Shown piece after piece: positions 18,398 through 26,845 of a DNA stretch of 64,000 nt (the stretch's first letter is position 1; every line of letters begins with the position of its first letter). Location of the stretch: positions 392,958-456,957 of the forward strand of contig JAIEMJ010000013.1 of the NCBI GenBank assembly GCA_019752335.1, read 5' to 3'. Below the pieces are notes generated by a model that was not told where the DNA came from, made no database searches, and worked only from the letters and a program-made list of their open reading frames with translations. The DNA is from Bryobacteraceae bacterium. Lineage in GTDB: Bacteria; Acidobacteriota; Terriglobia; Bryobacterales; Bryobacteraceae. The position numbers and the translations under genes were made by a program.

Positions 18398-19115
18398 TTT
18401 GCTGGATGGCATTCTTGGCGACTTTGCCTAAGTCAATCGACGGCATCATGCCAAAGCCACGCCCTTGCGAGGGCAGGGCCTCGGCGTGCGCCGCAATCGG
18501 ACGCAGGCGCGGTAAGTCACTCCTGTCACCCAGGTCTCCCAGCACGCGAATGGCAATTACCTGCGCGGCGACGTCGTCACCCGCCAGATATTGCCGCGCC
18601 ATTTGCACGACACTCGGATCCGCGAAACGCGCGGCCCGCGCCAGCGCCGTTGCGCCCGCCATCTTTCCCGCTTGCGCAATGCGGATCAGGGCTGGCAATA
18701 CTTGGCGGTCACCATATTGGGCGAGCGCATCCACCGCGTTTGTCGCCACGAGGGCATTCAGATCGAGGCCGGCATCGGCGATCACCGGGATCAACGCCGG
18801 ATCGCGCAAGATGCCCATCTCGCGCAGCGCGGCCACCTTGATGTCCGCGTCTTCTTCTTGCAATGCTTCTTTCAACTCGGCTACCGCGCCGGCTTCGCGG
18901 AGGTGCCGCGCGGCACAGGCGCGCAGGATGTCACTCGACATCACGCGCCGCATCGCCGTATTTACTTCGGCGGAGCGGTCGTCCTTCAGCGCATAGCAGG
19001 CATCGTTGCGCTGGGCCGAACTCAACGAGGGGTTCAGTAACTGCCCCACCGTCTCCTCGACTCCCGCCGAGGCCGAGTAAGTGAGAACAAAGATTCCGAG
19101 TATTCCGAACCGCAT
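18378..19115 (-). CDS. exported HEAT-repeat protein
   Basis: The 245-residue protein has a short signal peptide (MRFGILGIFVLTYSASA). About six HEAT-like helix pairs follow, with recurring patterns such as AVAELKEALQEEDADIKVAALREMGIL and AAQVIAIRVLGDLGDRSDLPRL; these are scaffolds for protein contacts. It is the last gene of the NicO-DUF4331-TPR-HEAT cluster. The start is 3 bases after the TPR gene stop, and its AAGGAG ribosome site lies inside the TPR gene end, so the two are coupled. The 3' end overlaps the aminotransferase gene. The molecular role is unknown. Confidence 0.85.
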   Translation of the reverse strand: MRFGILGIFVLTYSASAGVEETVGQLLNPSLSSAQRNDACYALKDDRSAEVNTAMRRVMSSDILRACAARHLREAGAVAELKEALQEEDADIKVAALREMGILRDPALIPVIADAGLDLNALVATNAVDALAQYGDRQVLPALIRIAQAGKMAGATALARAARFADPSVVQMARQYLAGDDVAAQVIAIRVLGDLGDRSDLPRLRPIAAHAEALPSQGRGFGMMPSIDLGKVAKNAIQQITSRGD

Positions 19116-19118
19116 AGG

Positions 19119-20390
19119 TTACTCCTTCCAACCTTTCAGTGCCGTAGCAGCCGGCGAGAACTGGGCGTTCACCGCCAAGGCTTTTTCGAGGTGTTTCCGG
19201 GCCTCCGCAGAGAGCCCTTGCGCTTTCGCGATCAGCCCCGCATGGTAATAGAAGCTCGCCTCGGGAGTACCCAGGCGCAGAGCCTTCGCCGCGGCCGAGG
19301 CGGCTTCTTCTAATCTTTGATTCTTAAACAGTACCCAAGCTAAGGCGTCGTAAGTGTAGATGTCCTGCCGCACCTTCAACTCGGCCTGGGCCAAATCCAT
19401 CGCCCGGTCCAGCTTCCGGCCCCGATCAGCATAAATTACTGCTAACGTCCGGTTGGCCGCCTGATTGTTGGCGCGCTCCAAACGGTCAATCGTATCGATC
19501 ATCTTCTGCTGGCCCGCCGCCTCTTCCGGCTTGCCGGCCGCCAGATAAGCATCCTCCAACGCGGCGACATACTCCACCATCGGCACCGACGCCTGCGCCT
19601 GTTTCAACTCTTGAATCGCCGCCGCATGCTTTCCTTGGGCCAGATGCACGCGACCCAATCCGTAGTAGGCCGCGTGGTACTGCGGAAAGACCTTTAACGC
19701 CGCGTTGAAGCCTTGCTCAGCAATCTCCAGTTGCCCGGTTTTCAAATAGATATTGCCCAAATCCACCAGACACCACGCGACATTCTCCGGTGAGCGGCTG
19801 CCGGAAGAGATGGCCTTCTTCATCACCTCAATCGCCCCGGCGACATCGCCCATCACGAAGCGGTAGTAAGAGGCCCGGTTGTAACTCGCCAAGTCCGGAC
19901 GCAGAGTCATCATTCTCTGGTAAGCGTCGGCGGCCGGTTCGTACTGGCCTATTTCCATCAAGGCATCGCCCAAAGTGCCCCAATTCCAGGGATCATCCGG
20001 CGCGATCTTGATTAAGGTACGGGAAACCGTGGCCACAGCGGCGAAGTTATGCCGCTCCAACTCAATTTGGCTGCGCAAGCGGAGAGCCTCGTAATTGCCG
20101 CCATCGGCGTTAATCACGCCATCGACAATGCCTCCCGCGCGGGTCAGGTAATCGGGGTTGGCCGTTTCGCGCATCTTCTGGATATAGGCCGTCGCCAGAA
20201 GGTTTTGGTAGTGCAGGTTGTCCTTCATGTGCGCCGTCATCGCTTCGTAGGCCTTGATGCGATCATCCGTTTTCATCCGTGATATCTGGTCGGCGATCGT
20301 CCGGTCCTTCAACGCAGCCAGAAGGCGATCCGGCTCGGCGCTCTGCGCCAATAAAGTGGCGGCTACAAACAGGTAAATAGTCAGTTTCAC
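19119..20390 (-). CDS. exported TPR-repeat protein
   Basis: The 423-residue product has a signal peptide ending LLAQSAEP. Tandem tetratricopeptide repeats run from about residue 60 to the end, for example NWGTLGDALMEIGQYEPAADAY, and AAYYGLGRVHLAQGKHAAAIQEL. A GTG start at 20390 has AGGAGA 7 bases upstream; no ATG fits better. TPR arrays act as protein-interaction scaffolds. The gene follows DUF4331 after an 81-base gap holding a strong hairpin with a T-rich tail, so expression relative to DUF4331 may be attenuated. TPR proteins beside DUF4331 genes are seen in several phyla as far as I recall; a joint function has not been established. Confidence 0.88.
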   Translation of the reverse strand: MKLTIYLFVAATLLAQSAEPDRLLAALKDRTIADQISRMKTDDRIKAYEAMTAHMKDNLHYQNLLATAYIQKMRETANPDYLTRAGGIVDGVINADGGNYEALRLRSQIELERHNFAAVATVSRTLIKIAPDDPWNWGTLGDALMEIGQYEPAADAYQRMMTLRPDLASYNRASYYRFVMGDVAGAIEVMKKAISSGSRSPENVAWCLVDLGNIYLKTGQLEIAEQGFNAALKVFPQYHAAYYGLGRVHLAQGKHAAAIQELKQAQASVPMVEYVAALEDAYLAAGKPEEAAGQQKMIDTIDRLERANNQAANRTLAVIYADRGRKLDRAMDLAQAELKVRQDIYTYDALAWVLFKNQRLEEAASAAAKALRLGTPEASFYYHAGLIAKAQGLSAEARKHLEKALAVNAQFSPAATALKGWKE

Positions 20391-20404
20391 GAAAAATCTC
20401 CTGA

Positions 20405-20456
20405 AGAAAAAGTGGGGAGGCGAGGCGGCGCTTCCGGCCGCGCGCCGCGTCTCCCC
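20405..20456 (-). terminator. hairpin with T-tract between DUF4331 and TPR genes
   Basis: On the minus strand GGGGAGACGCGGCGCGC and GCGCCGCCTCGCCTCCCC pair around a GGCCGGAA loop, with minor mismatches (20414-20456). ACTTTTTCTTC follows directly. It has the form of an intrinsic terminator and lies between two same-strand genes, so partial termination is likely. Confidence 0.6.
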
Positions 20457-20471
20457 GAGGGTTACAAAAGG

Positions 20472-21911
20472 CTACTGCGTCGTACGACCCCGGCCATTCG
20501 TACCTTCGATGCCGCTATAGAGGAAGCCGGCATGCGGAGGCGCATGGAAGGGGAAGCGATTCAGGTACGGGATGTCGTTCGAGTTGACGCCATCGCCCAA
20601 CTGGTTGTTGGGCGCGGCGCCGAAGCCCGGAACCAACACGCCGGCGGCGGCGCGCAGACCAATGTCCACCACGTCGTCGCCAATGCGCCGGCCACCGAAG
20701 GGCCAACCCGCGTTGTCGCCACCCAGCGGCCCCAGACGGCTATAGCCCGTATCCGCCGGACCCTTCGGCGCGATGGTGAGATCGACGCGCGTGATGTCCG
20801 GTACGAACACACCCAGCAAGTCCGTGCGCGGCGCCGGAGCCGTGTTCAGGTTGAACACGCCCTTCAGCACGGCCGAAACAAAAATCGGGTCACGGATGAA
20901 TGGGGCGAACTGCATGTCGTTCACCGGATCGTTGCGGTTCCAACGGTCCTTCATCGGCAGCGGAATCAGCAGTTCCACGGTGAGCGGGTTGCCCACGCGG
21001 TCGATCTGCACGTAGTTACCCACGTGAATCGGATCCTCGGGGCTGGGGCGAATCGTGACGAACTGGCGCAGCGTGGCCGCCCAGCCGGCGATGCGCGCAT
21101 TCGGCGCAGTCGACACGGTCGGCACGGTGCCATCGGAGGTCAGCATCGTGATCGGCGCCTCGACAGCGATGAGGCTGATGTTATAGCCCGCAAAGCCATC
21201 GGCCGCCGCCGGGTAAGCGGCGCCTTGGCCCTGGTCCGCCGCGCCAGCCAGCACCGGGGCCGGAGCGCGGAAGTTCAGGAAATCGAACGTGGCTGCGCTG
21301 TCGAAGTAAAACGCGTCATCGCGGGGACCCGCGAAAACGCGCATGCCATTCGGCAGCTCAAACACGGACGGCGCACCCAGCTTCGCCTCATAGTTCGGCG
21401 TGGCCTTCGGACCCTGGTTGGGTGGCGCCACGGAGAGCAGATGGCCGTTCTTGTCCCGGTCGTACGAGACCGACGTACCCTTCTTCAGGTCCCGCACCAC
21501 CACCGTGTAAGTCTGGTAGAGCAGAATGCCGGGGCTATCGATGGAGTCGATGACGCCGAAGTAAGAAAGGAACGTCGGATTCTCGCGCAGCGTCGTCTTG
21601 AAGACGAAGTCGAGTTGGATGTCGGGAGTGCCATCCAAGCCACGCGAGTTATTCACATTGAAGCGGTAGAGGACGCTATCGGAAAACTTGTAATAGCTGG
21701 GTCCGTTCCCGGGGTTTTGGAAACCTTGAGCGCTCATGCTCATGACGACACGGTCGCTACGGCCGGCCTCATAGCTGCGGAAAATGTAGAAGTCGTTCAG
21801 GTTCGCGGTCTGGTCTTCGAGAAGCAAGGGCCCGTTGCGGTGGCTCGCGGAGAATCCGCTCGCCACCAACACCAGGGCGGCCGAAGCCACTCGACACATA
21901 CGTTGGATCAT
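20472..21911 (-). CDS. DUF4331 protein, secreted
   Basis: The 479-residue product has a signal peptide and then begins SASHRNGPLLLEDQTANLNDFYIFRSYE, the hallmark N-terminus of DUF4331 (an Asp/His-rich start, probably metal-binding). A long beta-rich domain follows, closing with NRFPFHAPPHAGFLYSG, typical of the C-terminal part of this family. The ATG at 21911 has an AGGAGG site 8 bases upstream; the in-frame GTG at 21920 overlaps that site and is rejected. The function of DUF4331 is unknown. It sits between a NicO-type metal transporter and TPR/HEAT scaffold proteins. A structured dyad lies 29-67 bases before the start. Confidence 0.92.
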   Translation of the reverse strand: MIQRMCRVASAALVLVASGFSASHRNGPLLLEDQTANLNDFYIFRSYEAGRSDRVVMSMSAQGFQNPGNGPSYYKFSDSVLYRFNVNNSRGLDGTPDIQLDFVFKTTLRENPTFLSYFGVIDSIDSPGILLYQTYTVVVRDLKKGTSVSYDRDKNGHLLSVAPPNQGPKATPNYEAKLGAPSVFELPNGMRVFAGPRDDAFYFDSAATFDFLNFRAPAPVLAGAADQGQGAAYPAAADGFAGYNISLIAVEAPITMLTSDGTVPTVSTAPNARIAGWAATLRQFVTIRPSPEDPIHVGNYVQIDRVGNPLTVELLIPLPMKDRWNRNDPVNDMQFAPFIRDPIFVSAVLKGVFNLNTAPAPRTDLLGVFVPDITRVDLTIAPKGPADTGYSRLGPLGGDNAGWPFGGRRIGDDVVDIGLRAAAGVLVPGFGAAPNNQLGDGVNSNDIPYLNRFPFHAPPHAGFLYSGIEGTNGRGRTTQ

Positions 21912-21939
21912 GGGTTCCACCTCCTATGATGGATTTCTG

Positions 21940-21978
21940 TTGCATTGCTTGAGTTCATCCGGACGAACTCTCATGCAA
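21940..21978 (-). promoter_or_regulatory. nested inverted repeats in the DUF4331 leader
   Basis: A nearly perfect 20-bp dyad GAGTTCATCCGGACGAACTC (21951-21970, plus strand; 18 of 20 bases pair, the remaining pair being G-T in RNA) is framed by TTGCAT (21940-21945) and ATGCAA (21973-21978). As minus-strand RNA it would form a two-part hairpin 29 bases before the ATG. It could also be an operator. No known riboswitch pattern is recognised. Confidence 0.5.
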
Positions 21979-22027
21979 AGTTACGAGGGAGGCGGCGGTT
22001 CGGATTTACTACTTCCGAAATAAGGTG

Positions 22028-23563
22028 TTAGGTGAGATACGGCGTTTTGATCCAGCCCAGCGACGTGAGCGTCATCAGGATGCCGAGAATCATGACGGCT
22101 ACCGCGGAAAACACAGGCACCAGGCGAAAAACCGGGTGCTGGGACGTACGCTCCGGCAGTAAGTGTTTCGCGTAGATCACCAGTCCGCCGATCGCCATCA
22201 GCACCAGCGCCAGGCCCGCGCTGAACGACACCAGGAGCCCCAAGCCCAAAGCCGTGCGGCCCAGCGCGATCGCGCTCAACATCAAGACCAGCGCCGACGG
22301 ACAGGGCACCAGCCCCCCCGACGCGCCCAACACCATCAGACTCTTGAGCGTAATCTCGTCCGGCAAGTCATGCGAGTGCGTCGAACCATCGTGCGTATGC
22401 GTGTGCGCGAAGCGGACCGGCGCTTCGGGATTCACGCGAGAGAGAAAACTCGGCTGGCCGGCCACCGCCACTAATTCAGGTTCCGGTTCGTGCACATGCA
22501 CATGCTCATGTTCATGCCCGGAAAGTTGCAAACTTCGCCGGTACAGCAAGTAAGTGCCAATGGCCACGATCGAAATCCCCGAGGCCGCTCCGAGCCAGGG
22601 AATAATCTGCTCCGGCACGACATACTGCTGGAAAAACAAAACTCCCAAACCCAAGGCGAAGACACTCAGCGTGTGCGTGAAGGTCACCATGCCGCCCAGG
22701 AACAGCGCATGCCGCAGCGTCCCCCGGCTGCCCACCAGGTAAGCCGCAACAATCGTCTTGCCGTGTCCGGGCGATAGCGCATGCATCGCGCCCAATCCGA
22801 AGGCGGCCAGCAATCCAAGCAGGATCATGCTGGTTGACATCTCCTGGTGTTTCAGCAGTCGTGACAGGTAGTCGCCCCGGACCACCGTGCCGGCCGCCGG
22901 AGCCGGCGGTTTGAAATCCGGCAGCTTCTCTTGTATCGGCTGGCTGGCAACCGGCTTTTCCCGCGCCGCGATGCCGGCGCCGGGCGCGCTCCACACGACA
23001 TGCGCCTCCAGATCCTGCGGCGGCGCCAGCGTCAGGTCTTCGGGATAGGCGGTCAAGGCGCGGCTCAAGTCCCGGCCAGAGTGCGTCGTTTGGGCAATGG
23101 CCACCCCGTTACCCCGGCGCACGACGATCTCCTTCCAACCGGCGCGGCCCGCGAAATTACGGTCTGCATAGCGCAGGTCACCGGGACTCAAGGCCAAGTC
23201 CGACGCCATTTCCACGCGCAGCACCGGCATGCCCCCAGCTCCATCCACCATCTGGCTCTTCACGTGGCGCAGCCGAGGCGCCACGCGCTGGCCATCCTGC
23301 GTCAGCGCCAGTTGCGCCACCCAATCCGCAGCACTGCGCTGGGCCTGCGCTTGCACCTGGGCACTGTTTGGTTCGTCGAGCTTCCATTGCTGAAAAAGCT
23401 CAAAAGTGGGGATTTCCGCGAAATCAAGGACATAAGTCAGCGACGAGCCGCCTTGGGGATCCAGATCCAGCCGCGCGTAACGATTCACGCTAAAATTGCC
23501 CATCGGATGCGCGCCCAGGGTAAGGGCCAAGAGCGCAAGGACCATCGGCAGGCGTCGCATCAT
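22028..23563 (-). CDS. NicO-type nickel/cobalt transporter with extracytoplasmic N-terminal domain
   Basis: The 511-residue protein begins with a signal peptide and LTLGAHPMGNFSVNRYA, the start of the periplasmic N-terminal domain seen in NicO-family members. After about 230 residues it continues with six to seven hydrophobic helices. MHALSPGHGKTIVAAYLVG is the signature of the NicO/RcnA family. A His-rich loop (HEHEHVHVHEPEP and HTHTHDGSTHSHD) would bind nickel or cobalt. Transport direction cannot be read from the sequence; RcnA is an efflux pump, other members import. It is the first gene of the cluster with DUF4331. The start may be ATG 23563 or the adjacent ATG 23560. Confidence 0.9.
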   Translation of the reverse strand: MMRRLPMVLALLALTLGAHPMGNFSVNRYARLDLDPQGGSSLTYVLDFAEIPTFELFQQWKLDEPNSAQVQAQAQRSAADWVAQLALTQDGQRVAPRLRHVKSQMVDGAGGMPVLRVEMASDLALSPGDLRYADRNFAGRAGWKEIVVRRGNGVAIAQTTHSGRDLSRALTAYPEDLTLAPPQDLEAHVVWSAPGAGIAAREKPVASQPIQEKLPDFKPPAPAAGTVVRGDYLSRLLKHQEMSTSMILLGLLAAFGLGAMHALSPGHGKTIVAAYLVGSRGTLRHALFLGGMVTFTHTLSVFALGLGVLFFQQYVVPEQIIPWLGAASGISIVAIGTYLLYRRSLQLSGHEHEHVHVHEPEPELVAVAGQPSFLSRVNPEAPVRFAHTHTHDGSTHSHDLPDEITLKSLMVLGASGGLVPCPSALVLMLSAIALGRTALGLGLLVSFSAGLALVLMAIGGLVIYAKHLLPERTSQHPVFRLVPVFSAVAVMILGILMTLTSLGWIKTPYLT

Positions 23564-23600
23564 AAGCAGGTACGTCGAAAGACCGGAATCGGATTTCGCT

Positions 23601-25154
23601 CTACGGCATCATTTCCGTCAACGGCTGTCCCGCCGAGCCGCTCGGCGTCTCCACATTCAAGATCGTGGCCAGCGACGCCGCCAAGTCATTCAAGGCGACG
23701 TTGCGCACATAACGGCCCGGCTTGATGCCCGGCCCCATGAAGATGAGCGGGATGTGGCTATCGTAAGAAAAAGGCGAACCGTGCGTGGTGCCCGTCGCGT
23801 TTACCGCGGTCCGCAGCCAGTACGGATCGAGCAGGATCTCCAGATCGGGCGACCGTTGCGGGTGGAAGCTGCGCAGCACACGTTGACTGAAGCGATCCAC
23901 TACCACGTCTCCCTGCAGAATCTGATGCCGCGTGAGCACGCGCGCAATGTGCGGGATCTGCGCAACCGCGCTGGCCGCCACGCGCTCCACTTCGCGCGCA
24001 TCGAGCTTGCGCTCGCGAATCAGGTCCCAATTCAGATAAGGGCCTGACCCGGCGCTCGACAGCATCCACTTCCCGGGGCCGAAGCTCTCTTCCAGCGCCT
24101 TCTCCATCGGCCCAAAGATCGCCGCTCCTGGCAGGCGGCCGCCGGGCATCTTGTCTTGCGCGAGTACCTCCGGCACCGGCGTTACCCCGTGGTCCGCCGT
24201 CAGGATCACCAAAACATTCTGCATGCCGACTGTTTGCTCCAGGAAACCGAAGAACTTCGCCAGAATGGCATCCGTGCGGACGGAGACGTCGTGTACCTGA
24301 GGTGAATCCGGGCCGGCGTCGTGGCCGATCGCGTCGTTCGAGGAGAAGCTGAGCGTGAGTAAATCCGTCAGGCCCCGCTGGCCGAGTTTCTCGCGCCGCA
24401 CCGCCTCTTCAGCGAACTGCTCAAGTAACTCATTCCCAAACGGACTCGAATAAATCTCCGCGGAAAGCTTCTCCCCCACCGGGGACATTTTCTTCGTCCC
24501 CTTGGGCGAGGACTTATCGAAAACCCAATCGAGACCCGCGTATTTGTCCACCAGCCGGCGTTGATTGAAGGCCTTGGCCCACTCGGGGAGGGCCGGAAAG
24601 TAGTAAGTGCTGCTCACCATATCGCCGGTCTTGGTGTCGTACCAATAAGCGGCGTCGGCCATATGGCCCGCCGGCAACACCGACGAACGGTCCTTTAGCG
24701 ATAGGCCGATCACTTTGGTTCCCGGCCGGGCGCGCTTCATCTCGTCACCCAAGGTGCTTACCAGCATGCGCCGCGGCGACGCACCCGCGACGTTCGAGCC
24801 ACCCAGTTGCTTGGTCCCGTCATCGGACACGCTAGTCACCGTCTTACCCGACGCACGGTCAAACCAGTCGTTGGCAATGATGCCGCTCGTGTTCGGCGTC
24901 GCGCCCGAAAGCATGGTGGAATGGCCAATTGCCGTAACGGTAGGATAGTGCTCCAGGTGCGCGTTCACGTAGTTGGCGCCATTGCGCAATAGGCGATCCA
25001 GGCCGCCCTTGTATTCATCGCGAAAACGGGCCAAATAGTCATAGCGAAACTGATCGACAGCGATCAGCACCACCAGCTTTGGTTTTCTGACGGGCGTCTG
25101 GGCGAAGGCATGTGAGCTGGCGAGCAGCAACAGGGTGATGGCGCGAAAGTTCAT
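23601..25154 (-). CDS. secreted alkaline-phosphatase-superfamily phosphodiesterase
   Basis: The 517-residue protein has a signal peptide ending SHAFAQ. The nucleotide pyrophosphatase/PafA-type fold is clear: VVLIAVDQFRYDYL holds the first metal Asp, HYPTVTAIGHSTMLSG holds the Thr nucleophile, IGHDAGPDSPQVHD and TADHGVTPVPE hold further zinc ligands. It would hydrolyse phosphate esters outside the cytoplasm; the substrate is unknown. I placed the start at 25154 because the signal peptide starts there, although the frame stays open upstream. It is the third of three same-strand genes (lactonase, LamG-like, phosphatase) and lies just upstream of the NicO gene with a 37-base gap. Confidence 0.9.
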   Translation of the reverse strand: MNFRAITLLLLASSHAFAQTPVRKPKLVVLIAVDQFRYDYLARFRDEYKGGLDRLLRNGANYVNAHLEHYPTVTAIGHSTMLSGATPNTSGIIANDWFDRASGKTVTSVSDDGTKQLGGSNVAGASPRRMLVSTLGDEMKRARPGTKVIGLSLKDRSSVLPAGHMADAAYWYDTKTGDMVSSTYYFPALPEWAKAFNQRRLVDKYAGLDWVFDKSSPKGTKKMSPVGEKLSAEIYSSPFGNELLEQFAEEAVRREKLGQRGLTDLLTLSFSSNDAIGHDAGPDSPQVHDVSVRTDAILAKFFGFLEQTVGMQNVLVILTADHGVTPVPEVLAQDKMPGGRLPGAAIFGPMEKALEESFGPGKWMLSSAGSGPYLNWDLIRERKLDAREVERVAASAVAQIPHIARVLTRHQILQGDVVVDRFSQRVLRSFHPQRSPDLEILLDPYWLRTAVNATGTTHGSPFSYDSHIPLIFMGPGIKPGRYVRNVALNDLAASLATILNVETPSGSAGQPLTEMMP

Positions 25155-25165
25155 GTTCTCTGAAA

Positions 25166-25807
25166 TTATCGCGCATCTGGCGTGATCTTCAGATTCGTAA
25201 AGCGCGCCTCCGTGCCGGGGCCGATCCACAGTGCCACCCCGCCTTCTACGTCACCCAGCTTTAGATCCTTCACGATGAGGCAGGGCTGCGCCGCGCCATG
25301 GACAAACAGCTCGGCGCGCGTGCCCTTCACCACAATCTTGTAGCGCGTCAGCACTCCCGGCTCCAGATCCACGTAAGCCTCATACACACTGGGCGTTTCC
25401 CGTCGCAGCCGCTCCCAGGGCCATTCCGGCTCGGAAGTGTACTGCACCGAGTGATTGCGGCGAAACATGTCGTCAGCGCGTCCGTTCGTGGGGCGCAAAT
25501 AGATGTTCTCGTACCGGGCACCGTCACCTTGCACACGAAACGCGATGCCCACAAAGCCCCGTGCTCCGGCAATGGCGCCCGCCGCCGGCTGGCCGGACAT
25601 CTCCACTTCGATGGTGCCGCTACGAAACGCGACGCCCTTCAGAATGGCGTATCCGTTCACATCGCCGGCGCCTCCGGTTAGGCGCGTCGCAGGCTTGCCT
25701 TGGTGCGTAACCACGCTCGCCGTCACGCCTTTCAGGTCAAGGCTCGCCACGGGGATCGCTTGCGCGAACAAGCCGCTGGCGATGGAAAACGCAAGCAGAA
25801 GTCTCAT
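25166..25807 (-). CDS. exported LamG/DUF1080-like beta-sandwich protein
   Basis: The 213-residue product has a signal peptide (MRLLLAFSIASGLFAQA) and one jelly-roll domain. FRSGTIEVEMSGQ, ARGFVGIAFRV and VEGGVALWIGPGTEARFTNLKI resemble LamG-like/concanavalin-type folds such as DUF1080. These domains bind or hydrolyse carbohydrates. No catalytic residues can be named. The ATG at 25807 is chosen for the signal peptide; one at 25816 is equally possible. It sits 11 bases before the phosphatase and 15 bases after the lactonase stop, so the three are probably one transcript. Confidence 0.7.
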   Translation of the reverse strand: MRLLLAFSIASGLFAQAIPVASLDLKGVTASVVTHQGKPATRLTGGAGDVNGYAILKGVAFRSGTIEVEMSGQPAAGAIAGARGFVGIAFRVQGDGARYENIYLRPTNGRADDMFRRNHSVQYTSEPEWPWERLRRETPSVYEAYVDLEPGVLTRYKIVVKGTRAELFVHGAAQPCLIVKDLKLGDVEGGVALWIGPGTEARFTNLKITPDAR

Positions 25808-25822
25808 GCCCAGCATGATAGC

Positions 25823-26806
25823 TCAGCGCTCGAAGGAAACGCGTCCCGGCATCTCCACCGGGATGCTCCACAGCGTACCGCCGGCGGTGATGAAGAGCGT
25901 GCGGAAGTCGAGCCCTCCGAAGGCGCAGTTGGTCACCTCGTCCACCGGAATCGGAATAAACTCGAGCATCTTGCCCGCCGGTGAAAGCACATACACACCG
26001 CCCTTGAACTCGTTCGTCTCGAACGGCAGATGCGGCTGATTACGTCCCGCCGCCACAAAAAGCCGTCCGCGGCGATCCATCTTCACGCCGTCCGGGCCGC
26101 GGCCCTTCAGCCAATCGAAGATCAGCGTGCGCGAAGCCGGATCAATCGTGCCATCGCGCTTCAAATTGAAGCGATAGAGCTTCCGCGCGCCGCCCGCCTG
26201 ATTGTTGTTATTGTCGGCGACATAAAGGAACTCGTCGCCCGTCGACACCAGCACCCCGTTCGGACGCTCCGTCTCATGCGTGATAATGCGCGACACTTTG
26301 CCGGGCGCGTCGATGCGATACACGCCTTCCACCAGTTTGCCCTGCTGGTCGCGCATCTCCATGCCATCGCGCGCGCCGTAGCGTGGATCGGAGAAGTAAA
26401 TCCGGCCGCGCGAGTCAATCGTCAGGTCGTTGGGCTGGTTGAAACGATGGCCCTCGAAACGGTCCGCCAGCACCGTGATCGAGCCATTCAGTTCGGTCCG
26501 CGTGACGCGGCGGTTCTTGGCTTCGCACACCACCAGGCGTCCATCATGGTCAAAGAGCAAGCCATTCGAGCCCCCGGAGTCCGTGCGGAACACGCGCGAC
26601 GTGCCGTCCGGATCGCGGCGATGAATCTGGCCGCCGCCACTGAAGAACAGGCTGTTGGCCGGGCTCCAGGCCGGGCCTTCGCCCGCCGTATTAGTCTTGA
26701 TTTGCGTGGGCTTCGCCCCTTTCGGAATAGGCGAGTCGGCGCCGAACAGTGGAAAAATGAAAAGCAGAGAAAGCGCGGGCAACTGGGGCATCGGGTCCAT
26801 CCGCAT
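25823..26806 (-). CDS. exported SMP-30/gluconolactonase-like protein
   Basis: The 327-residue protein has a signal peptide ending PLFGADS, then a six-bladed propeller. Metal-site motifs of the SMP-30 family are present: GEGPAW with Glu, FNQPNDLTIDSRGRIYFSD, RPNGVLVSTGDEFLYVAD with Asn, and GPDGVKMDRRGRLFVA with Asp. The family hydrolyses lactones with a divalent cation. The substrate is unknown; sugar-lactone hydrolysis after oxidation by the divergent PQQ dehydrogenases is an attractive inference. The start may be ATG 26806 or internal Met codons at residues 3 or 6. The gene is divergent from the cytochrome/PQQ operon with a 39-base gap. Confidence 0.85.
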   Translation of the reverse strand: MRMDPMPQLPALSLLFIFPLFGADSPIPKGAKPTQIKTNTAGEGPAWSPANSLFFSGGGQIHRRDPDGTSRVFRTDSGGSNGLLFDHDGRLVVCEAKNRRVTRTELNGSITVLADRFEGHRFNQPNDLTIDSRGRIYFSDPRYGARDGMEMRDQQGKLVEGVYRIDAPGKVSRIITHETERPNGVLVSTGDEFLYVADNNNNQAGGARKLYRFNLKRDGTIDPASRTLIFDWLKGRGPDGVKMDRRGRLFVAAGRNQPHLPFETNEFKGGVYVLSPAGKMLEFIPIPVDEVTNCAFGGLDFRTLFITAGGTLWSIPVEMPGRVSFER

Positions 26807-26845
26807 GATAGCGTGTTCAGAGAGTTTTCGTTGAGGAGATTTGAG

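Noticed and set aside
20412..21929. 505-codon plus-strand frame
   Set aside because: It is the antisense of DUF4331, with Arg/Val/His-rich composition and no family signature.
26030..26845. N-terminal extension of the first cytochrome
   Set aside because: The extra 272 codons overlap the divergent lactonase gene. A GTG with GAGGAG and a signal peptide at 26846 is the better start.
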